Source: Ruania alba
GTDB taxonomy: Bacteria > Actinomycetota > Actinomycetes > Actinomycetales > Beutenbergiaceae
Assembly: GCF_900105765.1 (NCBI RefSeq)
Contig: NZ_FNTX01000001.1
Span: 1,832,387 to 1,896,386 of the forward strand
DNA length: 64,000 nucleotides
Direction: 5' to 3'
In this document: positions 1-8,003 of the stretch, in pieces
How the letters are laid out: each line of letters begins with the position of its first letter
How positions within the stretch are numbered: position 1 is the stretch's first letter
Notes under the pieces: model-generated
The model's input: the letters and a program-made list of their open reading frames with translations, nothing else
Told to the model about the DNA's origin: nothing
Databases searched by the model: none
Translations under genes and position numbers: made by a program

Positions 1-2
1 AG

Positions 3-2114
3 CCTCGTCCCGATGACGACCCGGACGACTGTCAGGGCCACGGCACGCACGTGGCCGGAATCGCCGGCGCGAGTGGTGACCCGACGGCAGACGGCGTCCG
101 GGGCGTGGCCCCGGACGTGACCTTCGGTGCGTACCGGGTGTTCGGCTGCGACGGTTCCACCACGAGCGACATCATGATTTCGGCGTTGGAGCGTGCCCTG
201 GCCGACGGGATGGACGTGGTGAACATGTCCATCGGCGCCGCGTTCGCCACATGGCCGGAGTATCCGACCTCGGTGGCCAGCAGCGCACTGGTGGACGCCG
301 GTGTGGTGGTCGTTGCCTCAGCGGGGAATTCCGGGGATCTCGGGCTGTGGGCCACCGGTGCTCCGGGGACGGGGTCCGACGTGATCGGAGTGGCCTCCTA
401 CGACAACGTGGAGTTCACCACCACCTCCTTCACCACCGAGCCCGACGGCGGGGTGTACCCGTACATCACGGCGTCCGGTGGTGGTGAGGCACCCACGAGC
501 GGGACCCTCCCGCTGGCCGTGGCGGACGCTCCGCTCGCCTGTGAACCGCTTGCCGGTGACTACACGGGGCAGGCTGTGGTGGTCCAGCGTGGCGACTGCT
601 CGTTCCACATCAAGGGCGTGCACGCCGAGGAGGCGGGCGCCGCGGCGATGGTGCTCTACAACAACGTCGACGGGCTAGTCAGCCCGACGGTGGCCGGCGA
701 CCCGCCGGTGACGATCCCTGTGGCGGCGCTCTCGTTGGCCGATGGGGCCAACCTGGTCGCGGCAATCGAGGACGGCTCGGCGACGGACCTGGCCTGGTCC
801 GACGAGGTTATCTCGGTGCCCAACCCGACCGCGGGTCTCATCTCCGACTTCAGCTCCTACGGCATGGCCGCGGACCTGAGCCTGAAGCCGGATCTGGGCG
901 CACCGGGTGGGCAGATCTGGTCCACGGTCCCGCTGGAGCAAGGCGGATACGGGTCGAAGAACGGAACCTCGATGGCGGCACCCCACGTCGCGGGCGGTAT
1001 CGCGTTGCTGCTGGAGGCACGCGCCGATCTCGGTCCGGCCGAGATCCTCGACGTGCTGCAGAACTCGGCCGACCCGACGCTGTGGTCGCTGAACACCGAC
1101 GTCGGACTGCTCGAGCCGGTCTTCCGGCAAGGCGCCGGCATGCTCGACATCGACGACGCCATCCTCAGCACCGTGCGGGTCTCCCCCGGTGAACTCTCGC
1201 TCGGAGAGAGCGAGGGCGGACCGGTCTCGGAGACGTTGACCGTGCAGAACGACGGTGCGCAGGACGTGACGTACACGATCACCCACGAGGACGCGATCTC
1301 CACAGCGGGGAACCCGGACGACCCGGGCTTCTTCTACGGCGAGAGCACCGTGGACGTGCGCGAGTCGGTGACCGTTCCGGCCGGAGGCGAGGTGTCCTTC
1401 GACGTGACCGTCTCGCCGGCCGCGGACCTGGAGCAGGCACTCTACGGGGGCTATCTCACGCTCATGCCGGAGGACGGCGAGCCGGTGCGGGTGCCCTACG
1501 CGGGATTCGCAGGCGACTATCAGGACCTCCCGTTGCTGGGTGACATCGGGGCGAACGACCTCCCGGTGCTCGGACAGCTGACCGCCTGCGACCGCCTGGT
1601 CGGCGTGGACTGCACCTGGAACGGCACGTGGAACCTGATGCCGGACGGCGCGACGTACTCCATGGCCGAGGGCGACGTCCCGACGGTCCTGGTGCACCTG
1701 GACGCGCCGGCACAGTCGGTGGATCTGACGGTGTATGCAGCCGTCGACGGTGAGCGCGGTGAGCCGATCGGCTCCACGGCCACCTTCCTGGACACCGACT
1801 ACGTCGGCCGTAGTGGCGGTGCCGCTGCGTTCACGCCCTACACCTGGGATGGCGTGCTCGGGTCCGTGTACCGGGCCGGACGGCACAACCAGGACTGGGC
1901 GGTGCCGGACGGTGACTACATCATCGGGCTGACCGCCGTGAACGCCCTCGGCGACCCGGACAACCCCGATCACGTGGAGACCGCCGAAACGGCGGTGTTC
2001 ACCATCGACCGGGACGGCGACGGGAACCCGCCTGAGGAGTTCGAGGAGCAGTTGCGGGACGTCCCGCCGAAGATGAAGGGCGAGCTGCGCTGCATCGTGC
2101 AGGGACAGTGCTGA
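3..2114 (+). CDS. Secreted subtilisin-like serine protease (S8), 5'-truncated by the window edge
   Basis: This is the C-terminal 703 codons of a secreted peptidase S8 protein; the start, signal peptide and catalytic Asp lie before base 1. The catalytic His is visible in GHGTHVAG (His codon 39-41) and the catalytic Ser in NGTSMAAPHVAGG (Ser codon 969-971). Between them a protease-associated (PA) domain is inserted, about bases 480-800, with the typical run VVVQRGDCSFHIKG and a hydrophobic GAAAMVLYNN strand. After the catalytic core comes an Fn3-like/Ig-like C-terminal region (about 1160-2080). The His-PA-Ser order matches the lactocepin/vegetative subtilase branch. Reading in this frame is continuous from base 3, so the GTG at 51 is not the start. 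The C-terminus ends in charged residues and I see no LPXTG motif, so the enzyme is probably released. Family assignment is secure; substrate unknown. Confidence 0.95.
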   Translation, partial: PRPDDDPDDCQGHGTHVAGIAGASGDPTADGVRGVAPDVTFGAYRVFGCDGSTTSDIMISALERALADGMDVVNMSIGAAFATWPEYPTSVASSALVDAGVVVVASAGNSGDLGLWATGAPGTGSDVIGVASYDNVEFTTTSFTTEPDGGVYPYITASGGGEAPTSGTLPLAVADAPLACEPLAGDYTGQAVVVQRGDCSFHIKGVHAEEAGAAAMVLYNNVDGLVSPTVAGDPPVTIPVAALSLADGANLVAAIEDGSATDLAWSDEVISVPNPTAGLISDFSSYGMAADLSLKPDLGAPGGQIWSTVPLEQGGYGSKNGTSMAAPHVAGGIALLLEARADLGPAEILDVLQNSADPTLWSLNTDVGLLEPVFRQGAGMLDIDDAILSTVRVSPGELSLGESEGGPVSETLTVQNDGAQDVTYTITHEDAISTAGNPDDPGFFYGESTVDVRESVTVPAGGEVSFDVTVSPAADLEQALYGGYLTLMPEDGEPVRVPYAGFAGDYQDLPLLGDIGANDLPVLGQLTACDRLVGVDCTWNGTWNLMPDGATYSMAEGDVPTVLVHLDAPAQSVDLTVYAAVDGERGEPIGSTATFLDTDYVGRSGGAAAFTPYTWDGVLGSVYRAGRHNQDWAVPDGDYIIGLTAVNALGDPDNPDHVETAETAVFTIDRDGDGNPPEEFEEQLRDVPPKMKGELRCIVQGQC

Positions 2115-2148
2115 TGATCTGACGGCGGGAGCCAGATGATCTGACCGC

Positions 2149-2182
2149 GGCGGGGTCCGGACCACCAGGTTCGGACCCCGCT
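2149..2182. terminator. Hairpin after the protease gene
   Basis: CGGGGTCCGGA (2151-2161) can pair with TTCGGACCCCG (2170-2180), ten of eleven pairs plus a G-T, with an 8-base loop. It lies 37 bases after the protease stop codon and is not followed by a T run, as is usual in high-GC Actinobacteria. A likely factor-independent terminator. The 12-base run around GATGATCTGAC is also directly repeated at 2113 and 2135. Confidence 0.55.
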
Positions 2183-2243
2183 GGCACGCCGATGCCGCGC
2201 CTACACAGGTGCTGCCACCGTGACGCTGAGCACGCCGCTCCGG

Positions 2244-2274
2244 TTACGAACTGCGGTGTCGTGCGTGGTATGTT
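2244..2274 (+). promoter_or_regulatory. Possible promoter for tRNA-Leu
   Basis: TTACGA (2244-2249) and TATGTT (2269-2274) are 19 bases apart and would start transcription near 2282, about 36 bases before the mature tRNA. The spacing is longer than ideal, so this is a weak call based on position and resemblance only. Confidence 0.3.
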
Positions 2275-2317
2275 TATCGCCGTCGCGGACGCTCTCGGGA
2301 GTGTTCGCCTCACCCTT

Positions 2318-2405
2318 GTCCGGGTGGCGGAAATGGCAGACGCGCTAGCTTGAGGTGCTAGTGCCCGTATAGGGCGTGGGGGTTCAAGTCCCCCCTCGGA
2401 CACCA
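2318..2405 (+). tRNA. tRNA-Leu (anticodon GAG)
   Basis: A class II tRNA with a long variable arm. The acceptor stem GTCCGGG pairs with CTCGGAC with one G-T pair. The anticodon stem CTAGC/GCTAG encloses the loop TTGAGGT, giving anticodon GAG (reads CTC and CTT). The variable arm is GCCC-GTATA-GGGC, and the T arm is GGGGG-TTCAAGT-CCCCC. The 3' CCA is encoded (2403-2405). It is a single gene with no tRNA neighbours. Confidence 0.95.
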
Positions 2406-2732
2406 CTTGTCTTGAGTCGCGACACCGTTGACAGACGGTGTCGCGACTCAAGTCATTTCTGGGGGTTCGCTGTGGTGGTTCGGCAAGGGTGTCGGGCTGT
2501 GGGTTCAGCGTTGGGGTGGTCAACGATGTCGTGAATCTCAACACCCCCTCGGACCCCACGCCTGACCTGCAACGATGCGAGGCTCTGAACTCCCTCAGCA
2601 CGGGGACGCTTACAGATCACTACGGATCACCCGTAGAACACACGAACGACCGGGGTCAACCCCTAGATTCCCTTGATAGTCTTGCGCGCGGTGTGCCGCG
2701 TGCACGCTGACTCGGACGTGGAGGGAACGCTC
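2406..2732. other. Gene-free spacer with a partial copy of the tRNA-Leu 3' end
   Basis: This 327-base gap holds the tRNA hairpin and, at 2544-2558, the sequence CCCCCTCGGACCCCA. That differs at one of 15 bases from the tRNA-Leu 3' end (2391-2405). Such a partial duplication of a tRNA 3' end is what an integrase attachment site leaves behind, but no integrase is seen. A Shine-Dalgarno GGAGGG at 2720-2725 belongs to the next gene. I see no credible short gene here. Confidence 0.5.
2411..2452. terminator. Perfect 18-bp hairpin after tRNA-Leu
   Basis: The 18-base arm at 2411-2428 is matched exactly by its reverse complement at 2435-2452, with a 6-base loop TGACAG. It begins 5 bases after the tRNA CCA end and is followed by TCATTTCT, so it is well placed to terminate the tRNA transcript. 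The stem is unusually long for a simple terminator. Confidence 0.7.
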
Positions 2733-4406
2733 GTGAAACATCGCGCCTCGCAACACCATGGTGCCAGACGATCCCTCAACTCGAGTGGTAATGGTCACCG
2801 TCCTTTCCTGAAGTGGTCGGCGCTGAAGCGCTTGGTTGCTTTGACGGGTGCTCTTGCCCTTGTCTCAGGTGTCCTGGGCGCCGGTGCTTCGCTGGTCACG
2901 GCTGCTCCCGCGCGCGCGGCGTATGCCACCGGTGGTGACGGCCTGTACCCGGACTCGATTGACTGGTTCGAGTGGGGCGAGCACGGCGAGGGCTTGAGCG
3001 ACCAGACGGTGACGAACACGCACACCGTCGCTGGCATGGAGTTGGCCACGACGTGCACGATCTCCGGGCTGAACGGGCAGGCCGAGGCGTATCGGCCCGG
3101 CACCTGGGAGGGTGACGGGCTGGACAACCTGTACAACATCGGCGGCACTGGCACCAGCAACCAGCTCATCTCGGGCATCTCGAACACGAACCTCGGCACG
3201 CTCGTGAGCTTCAACTTCGACTGCCAGGTCACCCTCGACGGTGTGCCGGTGCCGTTGCAAGGGCTCGTGATCGCCGATGCTGAAGCAAGCAACAGCGGTC
3301 ATAGTTCTCGGCCCGACGAGTACATTGAGGCCACCCCGAACAGTACGGACTCGACGTGGCGGGTGATCGACCGGTTCCGGGCGGACGGCTGCGACGCCTC
3401 GACGTTGGCGTCGGTCGACAGCAGCAACACGCTGCGCTTCACCACCGACGGCGATGAGTGCTCCGTCAGAATGGCTGATGGGGACGGGCCGATGGCGGTC
3501 GGCTTCATGGAAGGCGCCACCGGCGCCAGCGTGGCGTTACAAGGCAGGGGCAAGAGCGCGATCGCGCTTGGTGTGGTCCTTGCGAGTGATTTTGGTGACG
3601 CTCCGGAAAGTTACGGCGAGGCTGGTGCGTTGTTCGACCGGGGGTGGCAGGGCGGTGAAGTCGCCGTCGGGACGACTGCGGTCTCCGGTGATGACTTCGA
3701 ACTCGGGGTGCCCGGGGAGCCGGCACTCGGCCTCGGCGCGATGGTCGACTCTGAGCCGGAGCACCAGCACACCCCGGACGCTACCGGCGACGACGTCACC
3801 GATGAGGCAGATGAAGACTCCGTCGACCTACCCGAGACGATTCACGTCACCCCGGGCGAGACATACACCCTTGAGGATGTCGATGCGCGGGGCGATGGGT
3901 TCGTAGCGGGGTGGATTGACTGGAACGGCAACGGCGTCTTCGATGATGGCGAGCAGTCCGATGTGGTTGCCGCCGGTGGCGCGGTGGATCTGACCTGGAC
4001 AGTCCCGGCCGACACCGTCACTTCAAGCGGTGACGATCTGAGTTTCCTGCGGTTGCGGATCGCGCAGGATGAGGCTGGCGTCGCCAGTGCGACGGGTATG
4101 TCCACGTCCGGTGAGGTTGAGGACCATGCGGTGAACATCGCCCTGCCCGGCTTGGAAATTGAGAAGACTTCCGATGCCACTGAGAACACCCGCCCTGGCG
4201 ATACGGTCACGTACACGGTGACGGCGACCAACACCGGCGATGCCGCGTTCACCGAAGACTCCCCGGCCGCGGTGTTCGACGACCTGTCCGGTGTGCTGGA
4301 CGACGCGACCTACAACAATGACGCGGCGGCGGACCAGTCCGGCGAGGTGTCTTATGCCGAACCGCTGTGTCCTGGACCGGTGCGCTCGGTGCCGGCGAGA
4401 GCGTAG
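2733..4406 (+). CDS. N-terminal part of a frameshifted surface protein (GEVED + DUF11)
   Basis: The start is GTG 2733, seven bases after GGAGGG; a longer in-frame start upstream lacks a ribosome site. The product begins with a long export signal: a basic n-region, a hydrophobic stretch around LVALTGALALVSGVLGAG, and a cleavage-like APARA-AYA. A secreted N-terminal domain follows. Next is a GEVED-type module (DFGDAPESYG ... WIDWNGNGVFDDGE ... GEVEDHAVNI) and the first DUF11 repeat, starting LEIEKTSDATENTRPGDTVTYTV. Reading then shifts out of frame within TGTGT at 4366-4370 and ends at 4406 after about 13 missense codons. The rest of the protein continues in another frame from 4367. Removing two bases (TG) would restore one open frame of about 1,200 residues ending in an LPXTG anchor. 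It is either a pseudogene, a sequencing error or a phase-off allele. Confidence 0.8.
   Translation: MKHRASQHHGARRSLNSSGNGHRPFLKWSALKRLVALTGALALVSGVLGAGASLVTAAPARAAYATGGDGLYPDSIDWFEWGEHGEGLSDQTVTNTHTVAGMELATTCTISGLNGQAEAYRPGTWEGDGLDNLYNIGGTGTSNQLISGISNTNLGTLVSFNFDCQVTLDGVPVPLQGLVIADAEASNSGHSSRPDEYIEATPNSTDSTWRVIDRFRADGCDASTLASVDSSNTLRFTTDGDECSVRMADGDGPMAVGFMEGATGASVALQGRGKSAIALGVVLASDFGDAPESYGEAGALFDRGWQGGEVAVGTTAVSGDDFELGVPGEPALGLGAMVDSEPEHQHTPDATGDDVTDEADEDSVDLPETIHVTPGETYTLEDVDARGDGFVAGWIDWNGNGVFDDGEQSDVVAAGGAVDLTWTVPADTVTSSGDDLSFLRLRIAQDEAGVASATGMSTSGEVEDHAVNIALPGLEIEKTSDATENTRPGDTVTYTVTATNTGDAAFTEDSPAAVFDDLSGVLDDATYNNDAAADQSGEVSYAEPLCPGPVRSVPARA
4366..4370 (+). other. Frameshift site (TGTGT) in the surface protein gene
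   Basis: The expected reading by comparison with the next repeat of the same gene (CTGTCCTGG near 4795) is CTG TCC TGG. Here it reads CTGTGTCCTGG, an extra TG. The upstream frame (positions divisible by three) continues into nonsense and stops at 4406, while the repeat consensus SWxGAL continues in the +2 frame. The lesion is a single dinucleotide duplication. Confidence 0.85.
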
Positions 4407-6355
4407 AACTGAGCTACACCGTCACTGTCGAACCCGGTGGTGACGGCATCGTCCGTAATGTCGCCTGGGAGCCGGAGGACCCGCAGAACCCGGTGCCACC
4501 GGAGTGTGACCCGCCCGAGGAAGGCGCCGACCCCGACACCGGTGAGCCGTGCGCGCAGACCGAGCATCTGCTGCCACGCCTGACGGTGACGAAGACGGCC
4601 GACCGCGCCGAACTGCCCGCCGTCGGCGAGAGCGTCGAGTACACGATCACGGTCACCAACGACGGCCCCGGTGCCTACACGGCAGACTCACCGGCCACCC
4701 TCACCGACGATCTGGAAGACGTCCTCGACGCCGCGACCTTCAACAACGACGCGACCGCCACCACCGGCGAGGTCTCCTACGACGAACCGACCCTGTCCTG
4801 GCAGGGGGCACTTGAGGCCGGCGCATCAGCCACCATCACCTACTCGGTGACCTACACCGGTGAGGCAGACCAGAACCTGCGCAACCTCGCCTGCGTCCCC
4901 GAGTCCGAGACCGCACCCGATGAGGCCTCATGTGACGCCGTGCAGATCCCCGGTGCGGGGCTGACCGCATGGAAGCAAGTCGACTCCAGCGACGAACCAG
5001 CAGTCGCAGGCAGCGTACTGACCTACACACTGTTCTTCGCCAACGATGGCGAGGCCACCGCGACGGTGGACCACATCGACGACCTAGCCCACGTGAGCGA
5101 CGACGCCGACATCACCTCAGAACCGACAAGCACAGACGGACTCCTCGTCTCCCGCGACGGCAACCAGATCGCCATCACCGGCGACGTGCCCGCGGGGCAG
5201 ACACGCACCGCCACCTACCAGGTCACGGTGAAGCCAGATGGGCAACGCGGAGACGACATCGCGGCGAACTTCCTCCTGGTCAACGACCCAGACAACCCAC
5301 CAACGCCCCCAGAAGAGCCAGTATGCAACCCCACCGACACGGAGTTCCCCGACTGCACAAGCACACCCATCGGCGCAGTCGAGTACACCAAGAACGTGAC
5401 GGCATCGAGTGATCCTGTGGCCGCGGGCACGGTCCTGACCTACACCATCACGGTGACCAACACCGGCCAGGCCACCGCCCCACTCTCTCGTGAGGATGTC
5501 CTGACCGACGTACTCGACGACGCGGAACTGACTAGTGTTCCGGAGTCGGACACCGACTCGGTGACCATCTCGGACGTGGCCGAGGACCGTTTCCAGATCG
5601 GTGGTGAGCTCGCTGCTGGTGAGACTGCGACGATCACCTACCAAGCAACCGTGAACGCCGACACCGAGCGCGGTAACAACACAGCCGACAACTTCCTCGT
5701 TACCCCCGGTGATACCCCACCGGCCGAATGCGAAGACGGGGCCACCGACTGCACCACCACCCCACTACCGCAGGTCGAGGCGAGCAAGTCCTCTGACCCA
5801 GAATCGGGCTCGTCCGTGACGGCCGACCAAGAGGTCACCTACACGCTCACCTTCGCCAACACCGGCGAGGCAGCAGGCGCTGTGGACTATACCGACCACC
5901 TCACCGACGTCCTTGACGATGCCGTCCTGACAGCAGGCCCCACGGCCTCGAACCAGGACCTCACCGCCATCACCGAGGGCGAGACGATCCGAATCACCGG
6001 CACGGTGCCCGCCGGAGCAGTGCACACGGTCAACTACACCGTGACAGTGAATGCCTACGACCAGCAAGGCAACCACCAACTCAACAATGTCATCGCCGTC
6101 ACCGGTGAGGAACCGGTCTGCGTCGACGACTCATCGCTGTGCACCGAGCACGAGATCCCCGAGCCACCGGCACTCCCGACACCACCCCAAGAGCCCGGTG
6201 GGAACCTGCCCAACACAGGTGCAGACACCACCACCGTGCTACTCGCAACACTGCTCCTGCTCGGAATCGGAGCCGGGATGACCCACCTCGCACGACGCCG
6301 CAAAAACACCCTGCAAGAACCCTCACAGAAGGCAACACTCGGCAACCTGATGTGA
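4367..6355 (+). CDS. C-terminal part of the frameshifted surface protein: DUF11 repeats and LPXTG anchor
   Basis: This open frame begins at GTG 4367 only because of the frameshift; there is no Shine-Dalgarno sequence at a useful distance. It completes repeat 1 (SWTGALGAGESVELSYTV) and carries four more DUF11-like beta-sandwich repeats. These start near LTVTKTADRAELPAVGE, LTAWKQVDSSDEPAVAG, VEYTKNVTASSDPVAAG and VEASKSSDPESGSSVTA. A Pro-rich linker then leads to the sortase signal LPNTGAD, a hydrophobic span and the basic tail RRRKN. The LPXTG sorting signal places the intact protein covalently on the cell wall. DUF11 repeats are usually stalk-like adhesive or structural modules. No sortase is encoded in the window. 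The repeats are well conserved after the frameshift with no further stops, so decay, if real, is recent. Confidence 0.85.
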   Translation: MSWTGALGAGESVELSYTVTVEPGGDGIVRNVAWEPEDPQNPVPPECDPPEEGADPDTGEPCAQTEHLLPRLTVTKTADRAELPAVGESVEYTITVTNDGPGAYTADSPATLTDDLEDVLDAATFNNDATATTGEVSYDEPTLSWQGALEAGASATITYSVTYTGEADQNLRNLACVPESETAPDEASCDAVQIPGAGLTAWKQVDSSDEPAVAGSVLTYTLFFANDGEATATVDHIDDLAHVSDDADITSEPTSTDGLLVSRDGNQIAITGDVPAGQTRTATYQVTVKPDGQRGDDIAANFLLVNDPDNPPTPPEEPVCNPTDTEFPDCTSTPIGAVEYTKNVTASSDPVAAGTVLTYTITVTNTGQATAPLSREDVLTDVLDDAELTSVPESDTDSVTISDVAEDRFQIGGELAAGETATITYQATVNADTERGNNTADNFLVTPGDTPPAECEDGATDCTTTPLPQVEASKSSDPESGSSVTADQEVTYTLTFANTGEAAGAVDYTDHLTDVLDDAVLTAGPTASNQDLTAITEGETIRITGTVPAGAVHTVNYTVTVNAYDQQGNHQLNNVIAVTGEEPVCVDDSSLCTEHEIPEPPALPTPPQEPGGNLPNTGADTTTVLLATLLLLGIGAGMTHLARRRKNTLQEPSQKATLGNLM

Positions 6356-6481
6356 TGACCGGCCGCCGGACCGCCCTCACTTCCCAGAGTGGCTCCTTGA
6401 GCCGTAAACGCACCGATCCCGCGCGGGCCACGGCGCGGAGTGTGCAGCATGGTGTCGCCGACGCTCGCTACCCTCGTATCC

Positions 6482-7366
6482 GTGACCGACCACATCGGCC
6501 TCGCCCACGAGGTGCTACACACTCTCGGGTACTCTCGCGCCGATCTGACCCCACTCACGGGTGGAGTATGGTCGGCAGCCTTCCGATTCACTGTCGACCG
6601 CCGGACCCTGGTCATCCGCGTGGGCGGCCCCGCTGAGGACTACGCCGCCGATGCCTTCGCAGCCACGCTCGCGCACCCGCTGATTCCGGTTCCCGCCATG
6701 CTCGCGCGCGGCTCTCTCGATCAGGACCGGCCGGCAGCTACCACCTACGCGGTCTCCGAGTTCATTCCCGGAACGCCACTGGAGCAGGTCTCCCCCACAG
6801 CGTGGGCGGCACTCGTGCCCCAGCTCGCTGACATCTACGAGGCGCTGCGCGCCACCCCACCGCCCCCGGAGATCCGGCCGGTCCCCGACTGGAGCGACCA
6901 CCTGATCCGGGTGGGCACCTACCCCTGGCAGCACGGATGGCGCGACCGCGCCGACCCGACTGCCTGCGCCCTGTTCGACCGCGGGCTGGCGGTCCTGCAG
7001 GACATCACGCCGACAGACGTGCCCATCTCCCTGTTCCACGCCGATTGGATCAACCGCAACGTCCACGTCACCAACGACCGAATCACCGGCATTTTCGACT
7101 GGGGCTGCTCACGCCACGGCGACCACCTCTACGACCTTGCGTGGCTGGAGTTCTGGGCACCCTGGCACCCGAACCTGGACGTACCGCTATTGGTGACAGA
7201 GCTCGAGAACCGGTGGGACGCCGTCGGGATCGCGCCACTGGACCACCCGCACCGGCGCAAGGCCTGCCTGCTGCACATCGGCCTGGACCACATCGTCTAC
7301 AACACCCTGCACGGCACCGAGGAGGCCCTCGTCAGCACGACGGACCGGCTCGCCCGCTACCTGTGA
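6482..7366 (+). CDS. APH-fold phosphotransferase (aminoglycoside phosphotransferase-like kinase)
   Basis: A 294-residue protein-kinase-like small-molecule kinase. The P-loop-like region is LTGGVWSAAFRF with the ATP lysine-equivalent region RTLVIRVG. The Brenner motif is FHADWINRNV (catalytic Asp in HxDxxxxN) and the metal site is IFDWGCSRHGDHLYDLAWLEF (DxG-type Asp). I chose GTG 6482 because TACCCT (6469-6474) lies 7 bases before it and no Shine-Dalgarno sequence is present, suggesting a leaderless start. A longer frame reaches back to 6440. The family includes antibiotic kinases, homoserine or fructosamine kinase-like enzymes and many unknowns. Resistance should not be inferred. It appears monocistronic and converges on the DUF6328-like gene. 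Confidence 0.85.
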   Translation: MTDHIGLAHEVLHTLGYSRADLTPLTGGVWSAAFRFTVDRRTLVIRVGGPAEDYAADAFAATLAHPLIPVPAMLARGSLDQDRPAATTYAVSEFIPGTPLEQVSPTAWAALVPQLADIYEALRATPPPPEIRPVPDWSDHLIRVGTYPWQHGWRDRADPTACALFDRGLAVLQDITPTDVPISLFHADWINRNVHVTNDRITGIFDWGCSRHGDHLYDLAWLEFWAPWHPNLDVPLLVTELENRWDAVGIAPLDHPHRRKACLLHIGLDHIVYNTLHGTEEALVSTTDRLARYL

Positions 7367-7422
7367 CCGCTCAGCGAACCCACGACGGCGGAGGTCGCCT
7401 GGAAGGTCCGCTCACCCCTTGA

Positions 7423-7926
7423 TTACCCGCCGCGTCCGCGGAGGCGCAGGGGCAGAGCCAGCCAGAGCACCGCTGCCAAGAGCGCCGCAGCGCCCGCCGC
7501 CACCATCGCTGCTCCCCTGCCCACGACGACGTCGAAGACGAAGAGCACGATGCCCGCAACGAGGAGTCCGAGGGTCGCCAGTGCGAATCGTGCGATCCCA
7601 TTGGCCATCCGAACGATCTCCGGTTTCCGGCGTCGCTGGAACAACATGCGGTGGATACTCACAGGCGCGACCGCGAACGCGGTGGTGGCGAGGCCGAGAC
7701 ACACCAGGCACAGATAGATGACCACCTGATCGCTACGCAGATCTGTGAATCGTTGCTGGAACGGCAAGGTGAGCAGAAAACCCGTGAGGATCTGGGTGCC
7801 CGTCTGCGTGACACGCAGCTCCTGCAGCAGCTCGTCCCAGTTCCTGTCGGCTCGCTCCTCCGTGGACTCGTGACGTCCTGGCGACCCATCCGTGGCGCTC
7901 ATCACACCAGTATCGGTCGGCGGCAC
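7423..7926 (-). CDS. DUF6328-like small membrane protein
   Basis: The 167-residue product has a charged N-terminus (STEERADRNWDELLQELRVTQTGTQ) and four hydrophobic segments: ILTGFLLTLPF, VVIYLCLVCLGLATTAFAV, a pair around FALATLGLLVAGIVLFVFDV, and AAMVAAGAAALLAAVLWLAL. The motif RVTQTGTQILTGFLLTLPFQ followed by FTDL and HRxLFxRRRK is characteristic of actinobacterial DUF6328 proteins as I recall them. Function is unknown. The GTG start at 7926 has only a close GGAG; an in-frame ATG at 7902 is the alternative. It is convergent with the kinase gene and shares a hairpin region with the betaine operon end. Confidence 0.75.
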   Translation of the reverse strand: MPPTDTGVMSATDGSPGRHESTEERADRNWDELLQELRVTQTGTQILTGFLLTLPFQQRFTDLRSDQVVIYLCLVCLGLATTAFAVAPVSIHRMLFQRRRKPEIVRMANGIARFALATLGLLVAGIVLFVFDVVVGRGAAMVAAGAAALLAAVLWLALPLRLRGRGG

Positions 7927-7944
7927 GATCTCCGGCTAGGTGAA

Positions 7945-7989
7945 CGATGTGGCCCTCGGTGGCTCAGGCGACTGCCGAGGGCCACATCG
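7945..7989. terminator. 15-bp-stem terminator of the betaine operon
   Basis: CGATGTGGCCCTCGG (7945-7959) is the exact reverse complement of CCGAGGGCCACATCG (7975-7989), with a 15-base loop. It lies just after the stop of the binding-protein gene (minus strand, stop at 8004) and before the start of the DUF6328-like gene. Confidence 0.8.
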
Positions 7990-8003
7990 CGGTCCGAGGG
8001 CCG

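Noticed and set aside
675-2165. A 496-codon minus-strand frame opposite the protease
   Set aside because: Antisense shadow of the subtilase, with no domain or start signal.
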